A stretch of DNA of 60,156 nucleotides from Gemmiger sp. An194 (lineage in GTDB: Bacteria; Bacillota; Clostridia; Oscillospirales; Ruminococcaceae). The position numbers were made by a program, and so were the translations under genes. The stretch is from positions 1-60,156 of the forward strand of contig NZ_NFKA01000021.1 in assembly GCF_002160145.1 (NCBI RefSeq), read 5' to 3'. The notes under the pieces are model-generated. The model was given only the letters and a program-made list of their open reading frames with translations. It made no database searches and was not told where the DNA came from. Every line of letters begins with the position of its first letter. Within the stretch, counting starts at the first letter, position 1. Shown here piece by piece: positions 1 through 8,399 of this stretch.

Positions 1-22
1 GTAGCTTAGGCACGAGATGGAA

Positions 23-51
23 GGAAAGCCGGACTGGCTGCACGGCTTTCC
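23..51 (+). terminator. Hairpin, possible terminator of an upstream gene
   Basis: An inverted repeat GGAAAGCC...GGCTTTCC with a 13-nt loop lies at the left edge. It has no strong T-run, so it may be the end of a gene outside the window or just a hairpin. No coding feature is visible before adhE. Confidence 0.3.
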
Positions 52-152
52 TGTCCAAATTTATTGTAATAGGAGTGGGGAAAAGAAAAACTGTATGGGC
101 AGGAGCAGAAAAGCATCCCGGGAAAGAGGTGTTGTATAGTTTGACCAAAACA

Positions 153-170
153 TTGTTATCCATCTAACAA
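153..170. promoter_or_regulatory. Rex-type redox operator 1 of adhE
   Basis: TTGTTATCCATCTAACAA fits the Rex consensus TTGTTA-N6-TAACAA with both half-sites perfect. It overlaps a possible promoter (TTGACC at 141-146, TCTAAC at 163-168). Rex represses fermentative genes at low NADH/NAD+, and adhE is a standard target. Binding here is inferred from the motif and context. Confidence 0.8.
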
Positions 171-189
171 TGTTTGGAGAACTGGCGCA

Positions 190-207
190 TTGTTATTCAA
201 TTAACAA
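190..207. promoter_or_regulatory. Rex-type redox operator 2 of adhE
   Basis: TTGTTATTCAATTAACAA is a second copy of the TTGTTA-N6-TAACAA palindrome, 37 bp from the first measured start to start. It lies between the putative promoter and the adhE start, so it would act as a downstream roadblock or a cooperative second site. Confidence 0.8.
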
Positions 208-293
208 TATGATATCATGTTGTCAGTGGGGCGGAACAGGAAACTGCAGCCCCGGTTGTTTTGAATCAATCGTTTGAAAGGATGGCAGAACCA

Positions 294-2924
294 ATGGCAG
301 AACAGAAGAAAGCTAAGGTTGAAACCGTTGAAACTGTAGAGAACGGCAAGTCCGAAGTTCAGGTAATGATCGACGGCCTGGTTGAAAAGGCCCAGAAGGC
401 TCTTCAGGAGTTTTTGAGCTACGATCAGGAGACCATCGACCACATCGTTCATGAGATGGCTCTGGCTGGCCTGGACAAGCACCAGGAACTGGCACGCATG
501 GCTGTGGAAGAGACCGGCCGCGGCGTGTATGAAGATAAAGTTATCAAGAACATGTTTGCCACCGAGTACATCTGGCACAACATCAAGAAGGAAAAGACCG
601 CTGGCATCCTGGAAGAGAACGACATGGAGGGCTACGTAGAAGTTGCTGAGCCCGTGGGCGTAATCTGCGGTGTCACTCCTACCACCAACCCCACCTCCAC
701 CACCCTGTTCAAATGTCTGATCGCGGTTAAGACCCGCAACCCCATTATCTTCGGCTTCCATCCCTCCGCTCAGAAGTGCAGCGCCGAGGCCGCCCGCATC
801 GTTTACGAAGCTGCCGTTAAGGCCGGCGCCCCCGAGAACTGCATCCAGTGGATCGACAAGCCCAGCATTGAGGCTACCGGCGCTCTGATGAATCATCCCG
901 GTGTTGCCACCATCCTGGCCACCGGTGGCCCTGGCATGGTTAAGGCTGCTTACTCCTGCGGCAAGCCCGCTCTGGGCGTTGGCGCCGGCAACGTGCCCTG
1001 CTTCATTGAGAAGACTGCAGACCTGCATCGCGCCTGCACCGACCTGATGATGTCCAAGACCTTCGACAACGGCATGATCTGTGCTTCCGAGCAGGCTGTT
1101 ATCGTTGCCAAGGAGCTGACCAAGGACTTCGAGGAGTACATGAAGAAGAACAACTGCTACTTCCTGAACCCCGAAGAAGTTGAGAAGCTGACCAAGTACA
1201 TGTTCCCCGACCCCAACAAGGGCGTGTTCGCTCCCGTTGTTGGTAAGTCTGCCAACTGGATCGCCGAGCAGGCTGGTCTGAAGGTTCCCGAGAAGACCAA
1301 GATCCTGATCGCTCCTCTGCCCGAACCCTCTGAGCAGTACCCCCTGAGCAAGGAGAAGCTGAGCCCCGTTCTGGCCTACTTCGTAGCCAAGGACAACGAG
1401 CAGGGCTTCGCCTACGCCAACAAGATGCTGGAGCTGGGCGGTCTGGGCCACTCTGCTGTTATCCACACCGGCGACATGAAGGTTGCCGATGATTACGGCA
1501 TTGCAATGCGCGTTGGTCGTATCATCGTGAACAGCCCCTCTTCTCAGGGTGCTATCGGTGATATCTACAACACCAATACTCCTTCTCTGACCCTGGGCTG
1601 CGGCAGCTACGGTAAGAACTCCGTGAGCCAGAACGTTACCACCGTCAACCTGGTCAACAAAAAGCGCATCGCGAAACGGAGAGTTAATATGCAGTGGTTC
1701 AAGGTTCCCCCGAAGATCTATTTCGAGGAAGATTCCATCCAGTACCTGGAGAAGATGGAGGGCATCAGCCGCGCCTTCATCGTAACCGACCCCGTGATGG
1801 TTCAGCTGGGCAATGTGGACAAGATCCTGCATTACCTGCGTAAGCGTGAGCAGTACTGCCACAGCGAGATCTACTCCGACGTTGAGAGCGATCCCAGCGT
1901 AGAGTGCATCATGCGTGGTGTGGACGCCATGCGCGCCTTTAACCCCGACGTGATCATCGCCATCGGCGGCGGTAGCGCCATCGACGCTGCCAAGGGCATG
2001 TGGCTGTTCTACGAGCATCCCGAAACCAGCTTCGACGGTCTGCGTCAGCGCTTCCTGGATATCCGTAAGCGCGCTTTCAAGTTCCCCAAGCTGGGCGCCA
2101 AGACCAAGCTGGTCGCTATCCCCACCACTTCCGGTACCGGTTCTGAGGTTACCAGCTTCTCCGTTATCACCGATAAGAAGAACGGTAACATCAAGTATCC
2201 TCTGGCCGACTACGCTCTGACTCCCGACGTGGCCATCATCGATCCTCAGTTCACCCGCAGCATGCCCAAGAGCATCGTTGCCGACACAGGTCTGGACGTT
2301 CTGACCCACGCCATCGAGGCTTACGTTTCCGTTATGGCCAGCGACTACACCGATGGTCTGGCTCTGCAGGCCACCGAGATGGTATTCCACTACCTGAAGG
2401 CTTCCTACAACGGTGACAACCTGGCCCGCGAGAAGATGCACAACGCTTCCTGCATCGCCGGTATGGCCTTCACCAACGCCTTCCTGGGCCTGAACCACTC
2501 CATGGCTCATAAGCTGGGCGGTGAGTTCCACATCCCCCATGGTCGTGCCAACGCCATCCTGCTGCCCTACGTGATCGCTTACAATGCGACCCGTCCCAGC
2601 AAGTTCGCTGCGTTCCCCAAGTACAAGGAGTACATCGCCGACGAGCGTTACGCTAAGCTGGCTTGGCGCTGCGGCCTGTGCAACGTAGGCACCGAGACTC
2701 AGACCGCTGTGAACAGCCTGATCGAGGCCGTTCGCAACCTGATGAAGGCTACCGATCGTCCCATGACCATCCGCGATTGCGGCATCTCTGAGGAAGAGTT
2801 CCTGGCCAAGGTGGACGAGCTGTCCTACAAGGCCTTCGAGGACCAGTGCACCACCGCCAACCCGGTGTACCCCCTGGTCAGCGAGATCAAGGAGCTGTAC
2901 CTGAAGGCTTACTACGGCAACTAA
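294..2924 (+). CDS. adhE: Bifunctional acetaldehyde-CoA/alcohol dehydrogenase
   Basis: AdhE reduces acetyl-CoA to acetaldehyde and then ethanol, regenerating two NAD+ in fermentation. The protein (876 aa, usual length) has an N-terminal CoA-acylating aldehyde dehydrogenase domain with the catalytic Cys near residue 263 (context NGMICASEQ). An iron-type alcohol dehydrogenase domain follows from about residue 466, with GGGSAIDAAKG and the metal-binding histidines in HAIEAY, NHSMAHKLGG and HIPHG. The chosen ATG has AAAGGA 11 nt upstream; an ATG at 282 and a TTG at 261 are in frame but have no properly spaced site. It stands alone between two Rex-type operators and a strong terminator. Codon use is strongly biased (CTG, AAG, GGC), as expected for an abundant enzyme. 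Confidence 0.95.
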   Translation: MAEQKKAKVETVETVENGKSEVQVMIDGLVEKAQKALQEFLSYDQETIDHIVHEMALAGLDKHQELARMAVEETGRGVYEDKVIKNMFATEYIWHNIKKEKTAGILEENDMEGYVEVAEPVGVICGVTPTTNPTSTTLFKCLIAVKTRNPIIFGFHPSAQKCSAEAARIVYEAAVKAGAPENCIQWIDKPSIEATGALMNHPGVATILATGGPGMVKAAYSCGKPALGVGAGNVPCFIEKTADLHRACTDLMMSKTFDNGMICASEQAVIVAKELTKDFEEYMKKNNCYFLNPEEVEKLTKYMFPDPNKGVFAPVVGKSANWIAEQAGLKVPEKTKILIAPLPEPSEQYPLSKEKLSPVLAYFVAKDNEQGFAYANKMLELGGLGHSAVIHTGDMKVADDYGIAMRVGRIIVNSPSSQGAIGDIYNTNTPSLTLGCGSYGKNSVSQNVTTVNLVNKKRIAKRRVNMQWFKVPPKIYFEEDSIQYLEKMEGISRAFIVTDPVMVQLGNVDKILHYLRKREQYCHSEIYSDVESDPSVECIMRGVDAMRAFNPDVIIAIGGGSAIDAAKGMWLFYEHPETSFDGLRQRFLDIRKRAFKFPKLGAKTKLVAIPTTSGTGSEVTSFSVITDKKNGNIKYPLADYALTPDVAIIDPQFTRSMPKSIVADTGLDVLTHAIEAYVSVMASDYTDGLALQATEMVFHYLKASYNGDNLAREKMHNASCIAGMAFTNAFLGLNHSMAHKLGGEFHIPHGRANAILLPYVIAYNATRPSKFAAFPKYKEYIADERYAKLAWRCGLCNVGTETQTAVNSLIEAVRNLMKATDRPMTIRDCGISEEEFLAKVDELSYKAFEDQCTTANPVYPLVSEIKELYLKAYYGN

Positions 2925-2940
2925 TCGATCGCATAAACAC

Positions 2941-2972
2941 AAAAAGAGGCAGCCGCAAGGCTGCCTCTTTTT
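2941..2972 (+). terminator. Rho-independent terminator of adhE
   Basis: A perfect 14-bp stem (AAAAAGAGGCAGCC / GGCTGCCTCTTTTT) with a GCAA tetraloop lies 16 nt after the adhE stop. The A/T ends make it usable on both strands. Confidence 0.93.
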
Positions 2973-3075
2973 GTATGTTCCGTCAGAGCGTATTTTGGAT
3001 CAAAGCCCACAACAGGGGAGAAAAGAGAATAAATCGAACGCGTTAAAAATTTTTAAAAAATCTTTGAAAAAAGAG

Positions 3076-3104
3076 TTGACATCTGTCGAGCGATGCGCTA
3101 TAAT
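3076..3104 (+). promoter_or_regulatory. Sigma-A promoter of tRNA-Pro
   Basis: Consensus TTGACA and TATAAT hexamers are separated by exactly 17 bp, about 36 nt upstream of the mature tRNA 5' end. This is a textbook strong promoter for a stable RNA. Confidence 0.92.
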
Positions 3105-3140
3105 AAATAATGTCGCCGGTGAGAACACCGGGCCAGACGT

Positions 3141-3217
3141 CCGGGTGTAGCGCAGTTTGGTAGCGCGCTTGAATGGGGTTCAAGAGGCCGTGAGTTCGAC
3201 TCTCGCCACTCGGACCA
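3141..3217 (+). tRNA. tRNA-Pro (anticodon GGG)
   Basis: A 77-nt cloverleaf with CCA encoded. The acceptor stem CCGGGTG/CACTCGG has one G-T pair. The D arm contains TTGGTAG, the anticodon stem CTTGA/TCAAG encloses the loop ATGGGGT (anticodon GGG, reads CCC/CCT), and the T arm GTGAG-TTCGACT-CTCGC pairs with one G-T. It is a single-gene unit with its own promoter and terminator. No integrated element abuts its 3' end. Confidence 0.95.
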
Positions 3218-3250
3218 AAGCCATCAGCCGAAAGGCTGGTGGCTTTTTTT
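3218..3250 (+). terminator. Terminator of tRNA-Pro
   Basis: AAGCCATCAGCC-GAAA-GGCTGGTGGCTT followed by a run of T starts directly after the encoded CCA. Confidence 0.92.
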
Positions 3251-3265
3251 GTTGCTGTAATGCGG

Positions 3266-3304
3266 TTTTGCGGGCGGTTCCGAACCTCGGAACCGCCCGC
3301 AAAA
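3266..3304. terminator. Long perfect hairpin, probable second terminator
   Basis: A perfect 17-bp inverted repeat (TTTTGCGGGCGGTTCCG and its complement) with a 5-nt loop follows the tRNA terminator. The A/T-flanked GC stem resembles a bidirectional terminator, but there is no long T-tract. It could also be a structural repeat. Confidence 0.5.
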
Positions 3305-3633
3305 CCTTTCTTTTCCTGGTCGTTTTGTCCCTGTTTGGGGGGGCATAATGAATCAATAATGAATGGATTCATTGCGTCGTGCGGTCTGTGCCGGTTTTGT
3401 TATCAAAAGGCCATAAAATGCGCCGCATCGCCTGTTTTTTGCAAATGGAGATTGAATATCTCGGCACTCCCGAGCAAGGGGAAAGCCACAGGTGTTCTCC
3501 TCTGTATTTATTGCAGAGATGGTCGGTATCGAATTGTCACAGGATGATATCCTCAACCAAAACCACGGTAAAACGGTCAGAGGATGATATGTTGCCAAAG
3601 AAAAGGCTGACTGTACTTGAATAGACGAAATAA
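3305..3633. other. Intergenic region without a convincing gene
   Basis: About 330 bp with short open frames on both strands, none with a ribosome binding site plus recognisable protein. GAGGATGATAT or a close variant occurs twice about 40 bp apart (near 3541 and 3581). A short frame near 3494-3590 reads like protein and could be a gene remnant; I cannot assign it. It lies beyond the 3' end of the ABC operon on the other strand. Confidence 0.4.
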
Positions 3634-5376
3634 TTAGCTCAGTTGCCAATGGGCACTCTCGTTTTGAAGTTCCACCATACGACGGTAGAGTCCTCCGTGC
3701 TTTAGCAGTTCTGCAGGTGTGCCTTGCTCAGCTACGTGGCCATTTTCCAGAACTACAATGTGATCGGCTCCTGCCACAGTTCGCATTCGGTGAGCAATAA
3801 CCAAAACGGTTTTGCCTGCCAAAAGGCGGGAGAGTGCACTCTGCACCTTTGTCTCGTTTTCTACATCCAGGCTGGCGGTAGCCTCATCCAGCAGGACGAT
3901 GGGGGCATTCTTCAAAAGAGCTCGGGCAATGGAGATGCGCTGCCGCTCTCCGCCAGAGAGTTTTGTACCATTTTCCCCGATGGGAGTATCATACCCCTGG
4001 GGCAGGCGACAGATGAATTCTTCACAGTTTGCTGCTGCTGCTGCGGCTCGTACTTCTTCATCGGAGGCACCTCGCTTGCCCAAACGAATGTTTTCCATCA
4101 CTGTGTCGTCAAAGAGCACCACGTCCTGGAACACCATAGAGTAATCGGTCAGCAATGCTTCTGGATCCACCGTAGAAATGTCCACGCCGCCTACCTTGAT
4201 GGTTCCCTCTGTTGTATCCCACAGCCGGGCAGCCAGTCGCGCACAGGTACTTTTGCCGGATCCGGAGGGACCTACCAAGGCAGTCACTTCGCCTTCTCGA
4301 GCGGTAAAGCTCACCCCATCCAGCACTTTTTTCTTGTCATAGGCAAAGCCCACGTGGTCGAACTCAATATCGTGGCCCTTGGGCTGAAATACCACTGTAC
4401 CATCAGCTGTTGGGATGTCGTGGATCTCGTTCATGCGGTCGGCGGATATTTGAGATACAAACATCTCAGCGATCAGAGCCAGGCTCTGGTCAAAAGGTGC
4501 ATACACGCGGGTGATAGTCAGAAGAAACAAAAACAGCAGCATAAAGTCAATCTGCCCGGAGAGAATCAAATCAGCTCCCACCAGGATTGTGGTGGCTACC
4601 CCCAAACGCATGATAACGCTGGCCGCATTGACAAAGATGCCGGTACCCAGCTCACCCTGGATGGTGACCTTCTCATGGGCGTCAATCTTCGTATTGAGTC
4701 CATCAAGGTAGCGCTCCTCCTGATTGGTGGCACGGATCTCGCGGACATTTTCCAGAGCTTCCTGAATTCCGTCGGAGACACGAATCGCAGCTTTTTTCGT
4801 TCGTTCGGAGTTCCGGGCGGAAATCCTCCGAGTACCGAACAACAGGCCGAAAGCCACCGGTACACCCCATAGGCAGGCGATGGCCAGCCGCCAGTCATAC
4901 ACCAGCAGGCACACCGCGATAATCGCAGTGGAGATATAAGCACCGTACAGATAGCTCAGCACATGAGACCAGACATGCTCCATGCGGTTTACATCGCCCA
5001 TAATGGTTTCGGTCAGATCTGCGAGATCACGCTTGCCGAAGTAACCTAAAGGCAGTTTGCGCAGTCTTTCTGCCAGACTGAGACGGGTGGATTTTACCTC
5101 GTTGTAGACCAGTCCATAGGTGGCATAATATTGCTGCAGATGAGTCACAAAGGAAAGAATCAGGAACACAGCCACCAGCCCGAGCGGGAGGGCTGCGTTG
5201 GGCAGCGGCTGGTCGTCTGTGAAGGTTCCCATCAGGCCGTACATCAGCAGATACAGGATGCTCATGCCGCCCATGACGACAAGGTTGACGATGACCGTCC
5301 AGAATGCGCCCTTTTTGACATTTTTTACGCCCTGGTCGGTGAGGGCGTATTTCCTCTGAACCTTTTTGCTGAACAT
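3634..5376 (-). CDS. ABC half-transporter, exporter fold, second of a pair
   Basis: A membrane-embedded type IV ABC half-transporter (580 aa) with an N-terminal six-helix domain (about residues 20-310) and a C-terminal ATPase. The ATPase shows Walker A GPSGSGKST, signature LSGGERQR, Walker B IVLLDEATASLD and a switch His in IAHR. The start is the ATG preceded by GAGAGGGGTG; a longer frame upstream overlaps the previous gene. It follows its partner by 16 bp, so the two probably form a heterodimer. The family includes drug, lipid, heme-homeostasis and siderophore transporters of the YbtPQ/IrtAB type. The tetR gene and the iron-type box upstream favour a metal or heme related substrate, which is inference. 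Confidence 0.88.
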   Translation of the reverse strand: MFSKKVQRKYALTDQGVKNVKKGAFWTVIVNLVVMGGMSILYLLMYGLMGTFTDDQPLPNAALPLGLVAVFLILSFVTHLQQYYATYGLVYNEVKSTRLSLAERLRKLPLGYFGKRDLADLTETIMGDVNRMEHVWSHVLSYLYGAYISTAIIAVCLLVYDWRLAIACLWGVPVAFGLLFGTRRISARNSERTKKAAIRVSDGIQEALENVREIRATNQEERYLDGLNTKIDAHEKVTIQGELGTGIFVNAASVIMRLGVATTILVGADLILSGQIDFMLLFLFLLTITRVYAPFDQSLALIAEMFVSQISADRMNEIHDIPTADGTVVFQPKGHDIEFDHVGFAYDKKKVLDGVSFTAREGEVTALVGPSGSGKSTCARLAARLWDTTEGTIKVGGVDISTVDPEALLTDYSMVFQDVVLFDDTVMENIRLGKRGASDEEVRAAAAAANCEEFICRLPQGYDTPIGENGTKLSGGERQRISIARALLKNAPIVLLDEATASLDVENETKVQSALSRLLAGKTVLVIAHRMRTVAGADHIVVLENGHVAEQGTPAELLKHGGLYRRMVELQNESAHWQLS

Positions 5377-5392
5377 ATTCTTCACCCCTCTC

Positions 5393-7186
5393 TCACTGTT
5401 CGCTGGTGATTTTCCACTGGACCGCCTGGTTGTAATCCGCCCACATCCGAGCATAGAGGCCGCCGGCGGCAGTCAGCTCCTGATGGGAGCCCTGCTCCAC
5501 GATGCGTCCCTCCTCCAGCACCAGAATCTTGTCCGCACCGACCACAGTAGACAGACGGTGGGCAATCATGATAACGGTGCGGCCACGGGTCAACTCGGTA
5601 AACGCCTTTTGGATTAACGCCTCGTTCTCAGGGTCAGCAAAGGCGGTGGCTTCATCGAGAACCACGATGGGTGCATCCTTCAGGATGGCCCGGGCCAGGG
5701 CGATGCGCTGCTGCTCGCCGCCGGAAAGATAAGTCCCCTCGGAGCCGATCAGGGTGTCCATGCCTTGGGGCAGTTTCTCCAGAATGTCCTCACACTGGGC
5801 GGCCTTCAACGCCGAGAGCACCTGCTCCCGGGTGGCGTTGGGACGGGCAGCCCGGACATTCTCCAAAATGGAGGCTTTGAATAGGCGGCTGTTCTGGAAC
5901 ACAAAGGCAATCTGATCCATGAGCACATGGGGGTCGATCAGCCGCACATCCACGTCGCCCACCTTCACCACGCCGGAGGTGGCATCCCAGAAGCGGGGAA
6001 TCAGGCTGGCGGCGGTGGTTTTGCCGCCGCCAGAGGGGCCTACCAGGGCTATGGTCTGCCCCGGCTCCGCAGTGAAGGACACATGGGAAAGGGCAGGGGT
6101 TTGCGATCCATCATAAATAAAGTTCACATCTTCGAATTCCACACGGCTGTTCTTAGGGGCTTGGGGGTGTTCGGGTGCTTTCAGTTCAGGGGCACACATG
6201 ACCTGGTCAATGCGCCCCAGCGCAGTACTGGCCAGCATCATACCGGATGCGGCAAACATGATTTTGGCAAGCGCGGTGGAAATGATGGCGGAGAACACTG
6301 CGTAAAAGGCGAAGTTTGCAATAAATCCCGCAAAGTCACCGCCGGCCAGAGCTCCGGGAGCCAGGAAAAGAGCCGCAGGCACCAGGAACACAAAAGCGCC
6401 CTCGGTAAAGGTCAGATTGATGGACTGGGGCACACGGCACACATCGCCCTGATAGTGCTCCGCTTTGGAACTGTAATCCTCAATGGCCTCCTGAAAGGCT
6501 TTGAAGGAATAAACGGTCTGCTGGAAAATCTTGACCACCGGAATGCCCCGGACATACTCGGTGCCTGCCTTGGTCATGCGATCCTGGGCTGCCTGATACT
6601 CTGCCATCAGTTTGGCGTTTTTGCCGCCCATCATGGAGAACATGGCAATCATGGAAATCACCGCCGCCAGCAGGCAGGCCGCGCCCATCCGCCAATCAAA
6701 GGCGAACATCAGCACCAGCATGGACACGAACAGGGTGATGGTGCCTACGATGTCCGCCAGATTGTGGGCAAGCAAGGTCTCCGTATCGGCCGCCGCCGCA
6801 TCCAGCCGTCCCCGGATGAGGCCGGAGGCATTGGAGTCGAAGAAGCCCAGCGGGGCTTTCATCACATGGGCAACACCTCGCTTGCGGATGTTGGCTGCTG
6901 TGCGGAAGGCCGCCAGATGGGTACACATCAATCCTGCAAAGTACAGGACGATGCCGGCCACCGCAAAGGCAAACGCCAGCCAGCCGTATTGTGCGATGTC
7001 CTGCGCCCGGGTCCAGTCCGGCGCTACGGCGATCAGATCCCGAGCCACCAGCCAGATGCAGATGTAGGGTGCCATGCTCAACAGCATGGACACCGCCGAC
7101 AGGGTCAGCCCCAGGAAGGTCAGCCCCTTGTGACTGCCTGCGTAGTCCAGCAGGACCGCAACATCACTCTTTTTCTTCTGCTTCAT
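5393..7186 (-). CDS. ABC half-transporter, exporter fold, first of a pair
   Basis: A 597-residue half-transporter with six predicted membrane helices in residues 15-310, then an ATPase with Walker A GPSGGGKTT, signature LSGGEQQR and Walker B VVLDEATA. The D-loop region reads FADPENE instead of SLD, an asymmetry I associate with YbtP/IrtA-like members of heterodimeric pairs. The ATG is preceded by AGAAGGAGG. An AGTTAG-N6-CTAACT box lies 20 bp upstream, between this gene and tetR, so the pair may be iron-controlled as well as TetR-controlled. Direction of transport cannot be read from sequence: the fold exports in most cases but imports siderophores in YbtPQ/IrtAB. Confidence 0.88.
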   Translation of the reverse strand: MKQKKKSDVAVLLDYAGSHKGLTFLGLTLSAVSMLLSMAPYICIWLVARDLIAVAPDWTRAQDIAQYGWLAFAFAVAGIVLYFAGLMCTHLAAFRTAANIRKRGVAHVMKAPLGFFDSNASGLIRGRLDAAAADTETLLAHNLADIVGTITLFVSMLVLMFAFDWRMGAACLLAAVISMIAMFSMMGGKNAKLMAEYQAAQDRMTKAGTEYVRGIPVVKIFQQTVYSFKAFQEAIEDYSSKAEHYQGDVCRVPQSINLTFTEGAFVFLVPAALFLAPGALAGGDFAGFIANFAFYAVFSAIISTALAKIMFAASGMMLASTALGRIDQVMCAPELKAPEHPQAPKNSRVEFEDVNFIYDGSQTPALSHVSFTAEPGQTIALVGPSGGGKTTAASLIPRFWDATSGVVKVGDVDVRLIDPHVLMDQIAFVFQNSRLFKASILENVRAARPNATREQVLSALKAAQCEDILEKLPQGMDTLIGSEGTYLSGGEQQRIALARAILKDAPIVVLDEATAFADPENEALIQKAFTELTRGRTVIMIAHRLSTVVGADKILVLEEGRIVEQGSHQELTAAGGLYARMWADYNQAVQWKITSEQ

Positions 7187-7205
7187 GAAAAAACCTCCTT
7201 CTGCA

Positions 7206-7223
7206 AGTTAGCAATAACTAACT
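7206..7223. promoter_or_regulatory. Iron-type (DtxR-like) box upstream of the ABC pair
   Basis: AGTTAG-CAATAA-CTAACT is a perfect 6-6-6 palindrome between tetR and the first ABC gene. The half-sites are the same as those of the boxes upstream of the heme operon and close to those upstream of feoA. The resemblance to the DtxR/IdeR consensus (TTAGGTTAG...CTAACCTAA) suggests a DtxR-family repressor. Confidence 0.65.
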
Positions 7224-7244
7224 AATATTCAAAAAAGATAGGGG

Positions 7245-7862
7245 TCATCCCCCCATCAATTTCAGCCATCCACCCGTGTAGAAAGTGCGGAACTGTTCTA
7301 CATCCCGCAGAGCCTGTTCTTTCGGCATATCATGTACGACGATCTCAAAAAGTCCATTGAACATTCCGCTGGCGATGATATGGCAGAGAGACTGACTCAG
7401 TTCCGGAAGAGTTTGCCCCAAACGTCGGAGAACATCCATGTAGCGGAGCGTATACTCCACCTCCACTTCTACCATGTTGTGGACAAAGTGTTCATAACTG
7501 GTTCCCTCTGATCTGCAGAGCAGCAGTTTAACCGGTTCCCGATGCTGACAGATATAATCCACCATCCACCTTACACAGGCTCCAGACGCATTCCCCATGC
7601 AAGTAGCCTGTTCTTCTTCAGGCAACTCGGCAAAAGAGGACTGGGCTTCCATAAACTTTCCCATAAGGGCAACGGCGTGGGGCTCTACAAGGGCGTTGAA
7701 AAGAGCTTCTTTGCTGGAGAAATATCCATAGAAAGCACCAGTGGTTACACCGGCGTTTTTCACAATCTGGCGCAGGGAGGCACCTTGAAAGCCTTTTTCT
7801 AGAAATTCTTGCATAGCAGCCTCCTGGATGCTCTCAAGAGTGGCAGTTGATTTTTCTTCCAT
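7245..7862 (-). CDS. TetR-family transcriptional regulator
   Basis: A 205-residue one-component repressor. The N-terminal helix-turn-helix is typical of the family (FLEKGFQGASLRQI...GVTTGAFYGYFSSKEALFNAL, roughly residues 18-55), followed by an all-helical ligand domain. The start has AAGGAG 8 nt upstream. The gene is first in a minus-strand run with two ABC half-transporters, and a 13-bp palindrome lies between its -10 and its start codon, indicating autoregulation. TetR-family heme sensors (HrtR, FhtR) control heme-efflux ABC transporters in other Firmicutes. The shared operator with the heme operon makes a heme-responsive role plausible but unproven. Confidence 0.88.
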   Translation of the reverse strand: MEEKSTATLESIQEAAMQEFLEKGFQGASLRQIVKNAGVTTGAFYGYFSSKEALFNALVEPHAVALMGKFMEAQSSFAELPEEEQATCMGNASGACVRWMVDYICQHREPVKLLLCRSEGTSYEHFVHNMVEVEVEYTLRYMDVLRRLGQTLPELSQSLCHIIASGMFNGLFEIVVHDMPKEQALRDVEQFRTFYTGGWLKLMGG

Positions 7863-7874
7863 AATATTCTCCTT

Positions 7875-7887
7875 ATAACACCGTTAT
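7875..7887. promoter_or_regulatory. TetR-type operator at the tetR promoter
   Basis: The palindrome ATAAC-ACC-GTTAT lies between the tetR -10 and its start codon. An identical 13-mer (on the other strand) overlaps the promoter facing the heme operon at 8210-8222. The lactococcal heme sensor HrtR recognises a similar ATGACAC-GTGTCAT palindrome; that comparison is from memory. Confidence 0.7.
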
Positions 7888-7898
7888 GTAACACTGCT

Positions 7899-7927
7899 AT
7901 AATACATCTCTTTTAATATGCTGTCAA
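7899..7927 (-). promoter_or_regulatory. Promoter of tetR-ABC operon
   Basis: On the minus strand TTGACA and TATTAT are spaced by 17 bp. The predicted transcription start falls a few bases before the TetR-type operator, so repressor binding would block early elongation or initiation. Confidence 0.85.
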
Positions 7928-8196
7928 GACGACCGAAAACATTCTGCAAGTGCTATGGAAATATTTCTTTTAGATTCAGGTGAACAGTTGGAGATATTGA
8001 TGAAGTAACGAAATGAATTTTGCTTTTCCAGAGAGCCGATTTTGATACGATTGTATGGCATGGTACTTGTCACTATCGACATAAGTGTGATGGAATAATT
8101 TGGTAGTTGTGTAAATTGGACTGTATTTTAAAGAGAAACAAAATTTTTTAATATTGTGGTATTATATCGCTTTATGATAATAAAAGCGACAGAGTG

Positions 8197-8225
8197 TTGA
8201 CATGGGCAAATAACGGTGTTATTCT
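8197..8225 (+). promoter_or_regulatory. Promoter facing the heme operon, with a TetR-type operator in its spacer
   Basis: TTGACA and TATTCT are spaced by 17 bp. The palindrome ATAACGGTGTTAT (8210-8222) occupies the spacer and part of the -10, an ideal repression position, and is the exact complement of the operator at tetR. Downstream the leader carries a weak GC hairpin followed by T5 (about 8249-8275) that could be an attenuator, then two iron-type boxes. Confidence 0.7.
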
Positions 8226-8283
8226 TTAGTCAAATAACAGGATGATTGAGAAAACGGCGTGAGCCGCTTCTTTTTCAGATGAT

Positions 8284-8301
8284 AGTTAGCTTAAACTAAC
8301 T
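8284..8301. promoter_or_regulatory. Iron-type box 1 upstream of heme operon
   Basis: AGTTAG-CTTAAA-CTAACT is a perfect 6-6-6 palindrome about 100 bp upstream of the first gene, with the same half-sites as the box at 7206. Confidence 0.65.
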
Positions 8302-8364
8302 ATTGAAAAAATGTATACGTACAGTGAAACCGTCTGCAAAAGGGGCGGTTTATTTTGAACACAT

Positions 8365-8382
8365 AGTTAGCTAATACTAACT
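8365..8382. promoter_or_regulatory. Iron-type box 2 upstream of heme operon
   Basis: AGTTAG-CTAATA-CTAACT lies 81 bp after box 1 and just before the ribosome binding site of the first gene. Paired boxes suggest tight iron repression, as in other DtxR/Fur-controlled heme operons. Confidence 0.65.
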
Positions 8383-8399
8383 GAAAAGAGGAAATATAT

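Noticed and set aside
201-2942. Very long open frame (913 codons) antisense to adhE
   Set aside because: Produced by the biased codon use of adhE (few CTA, TTA and TCA codons on the sense strand). Low-complexity Gly/Val/Leu/His composition and no ribosome site.
3141-3217. tRNA-Pro as attachment site for the integrase
   Set aside because: The int-xis module is 41 kb away and no repeat of the tRNA 3' end was seen near it.
3379-3624. 81-codon frame after the tRNA
   Set aside because: No ribosome site, no protein-like features, overlaps other frames of equal length.
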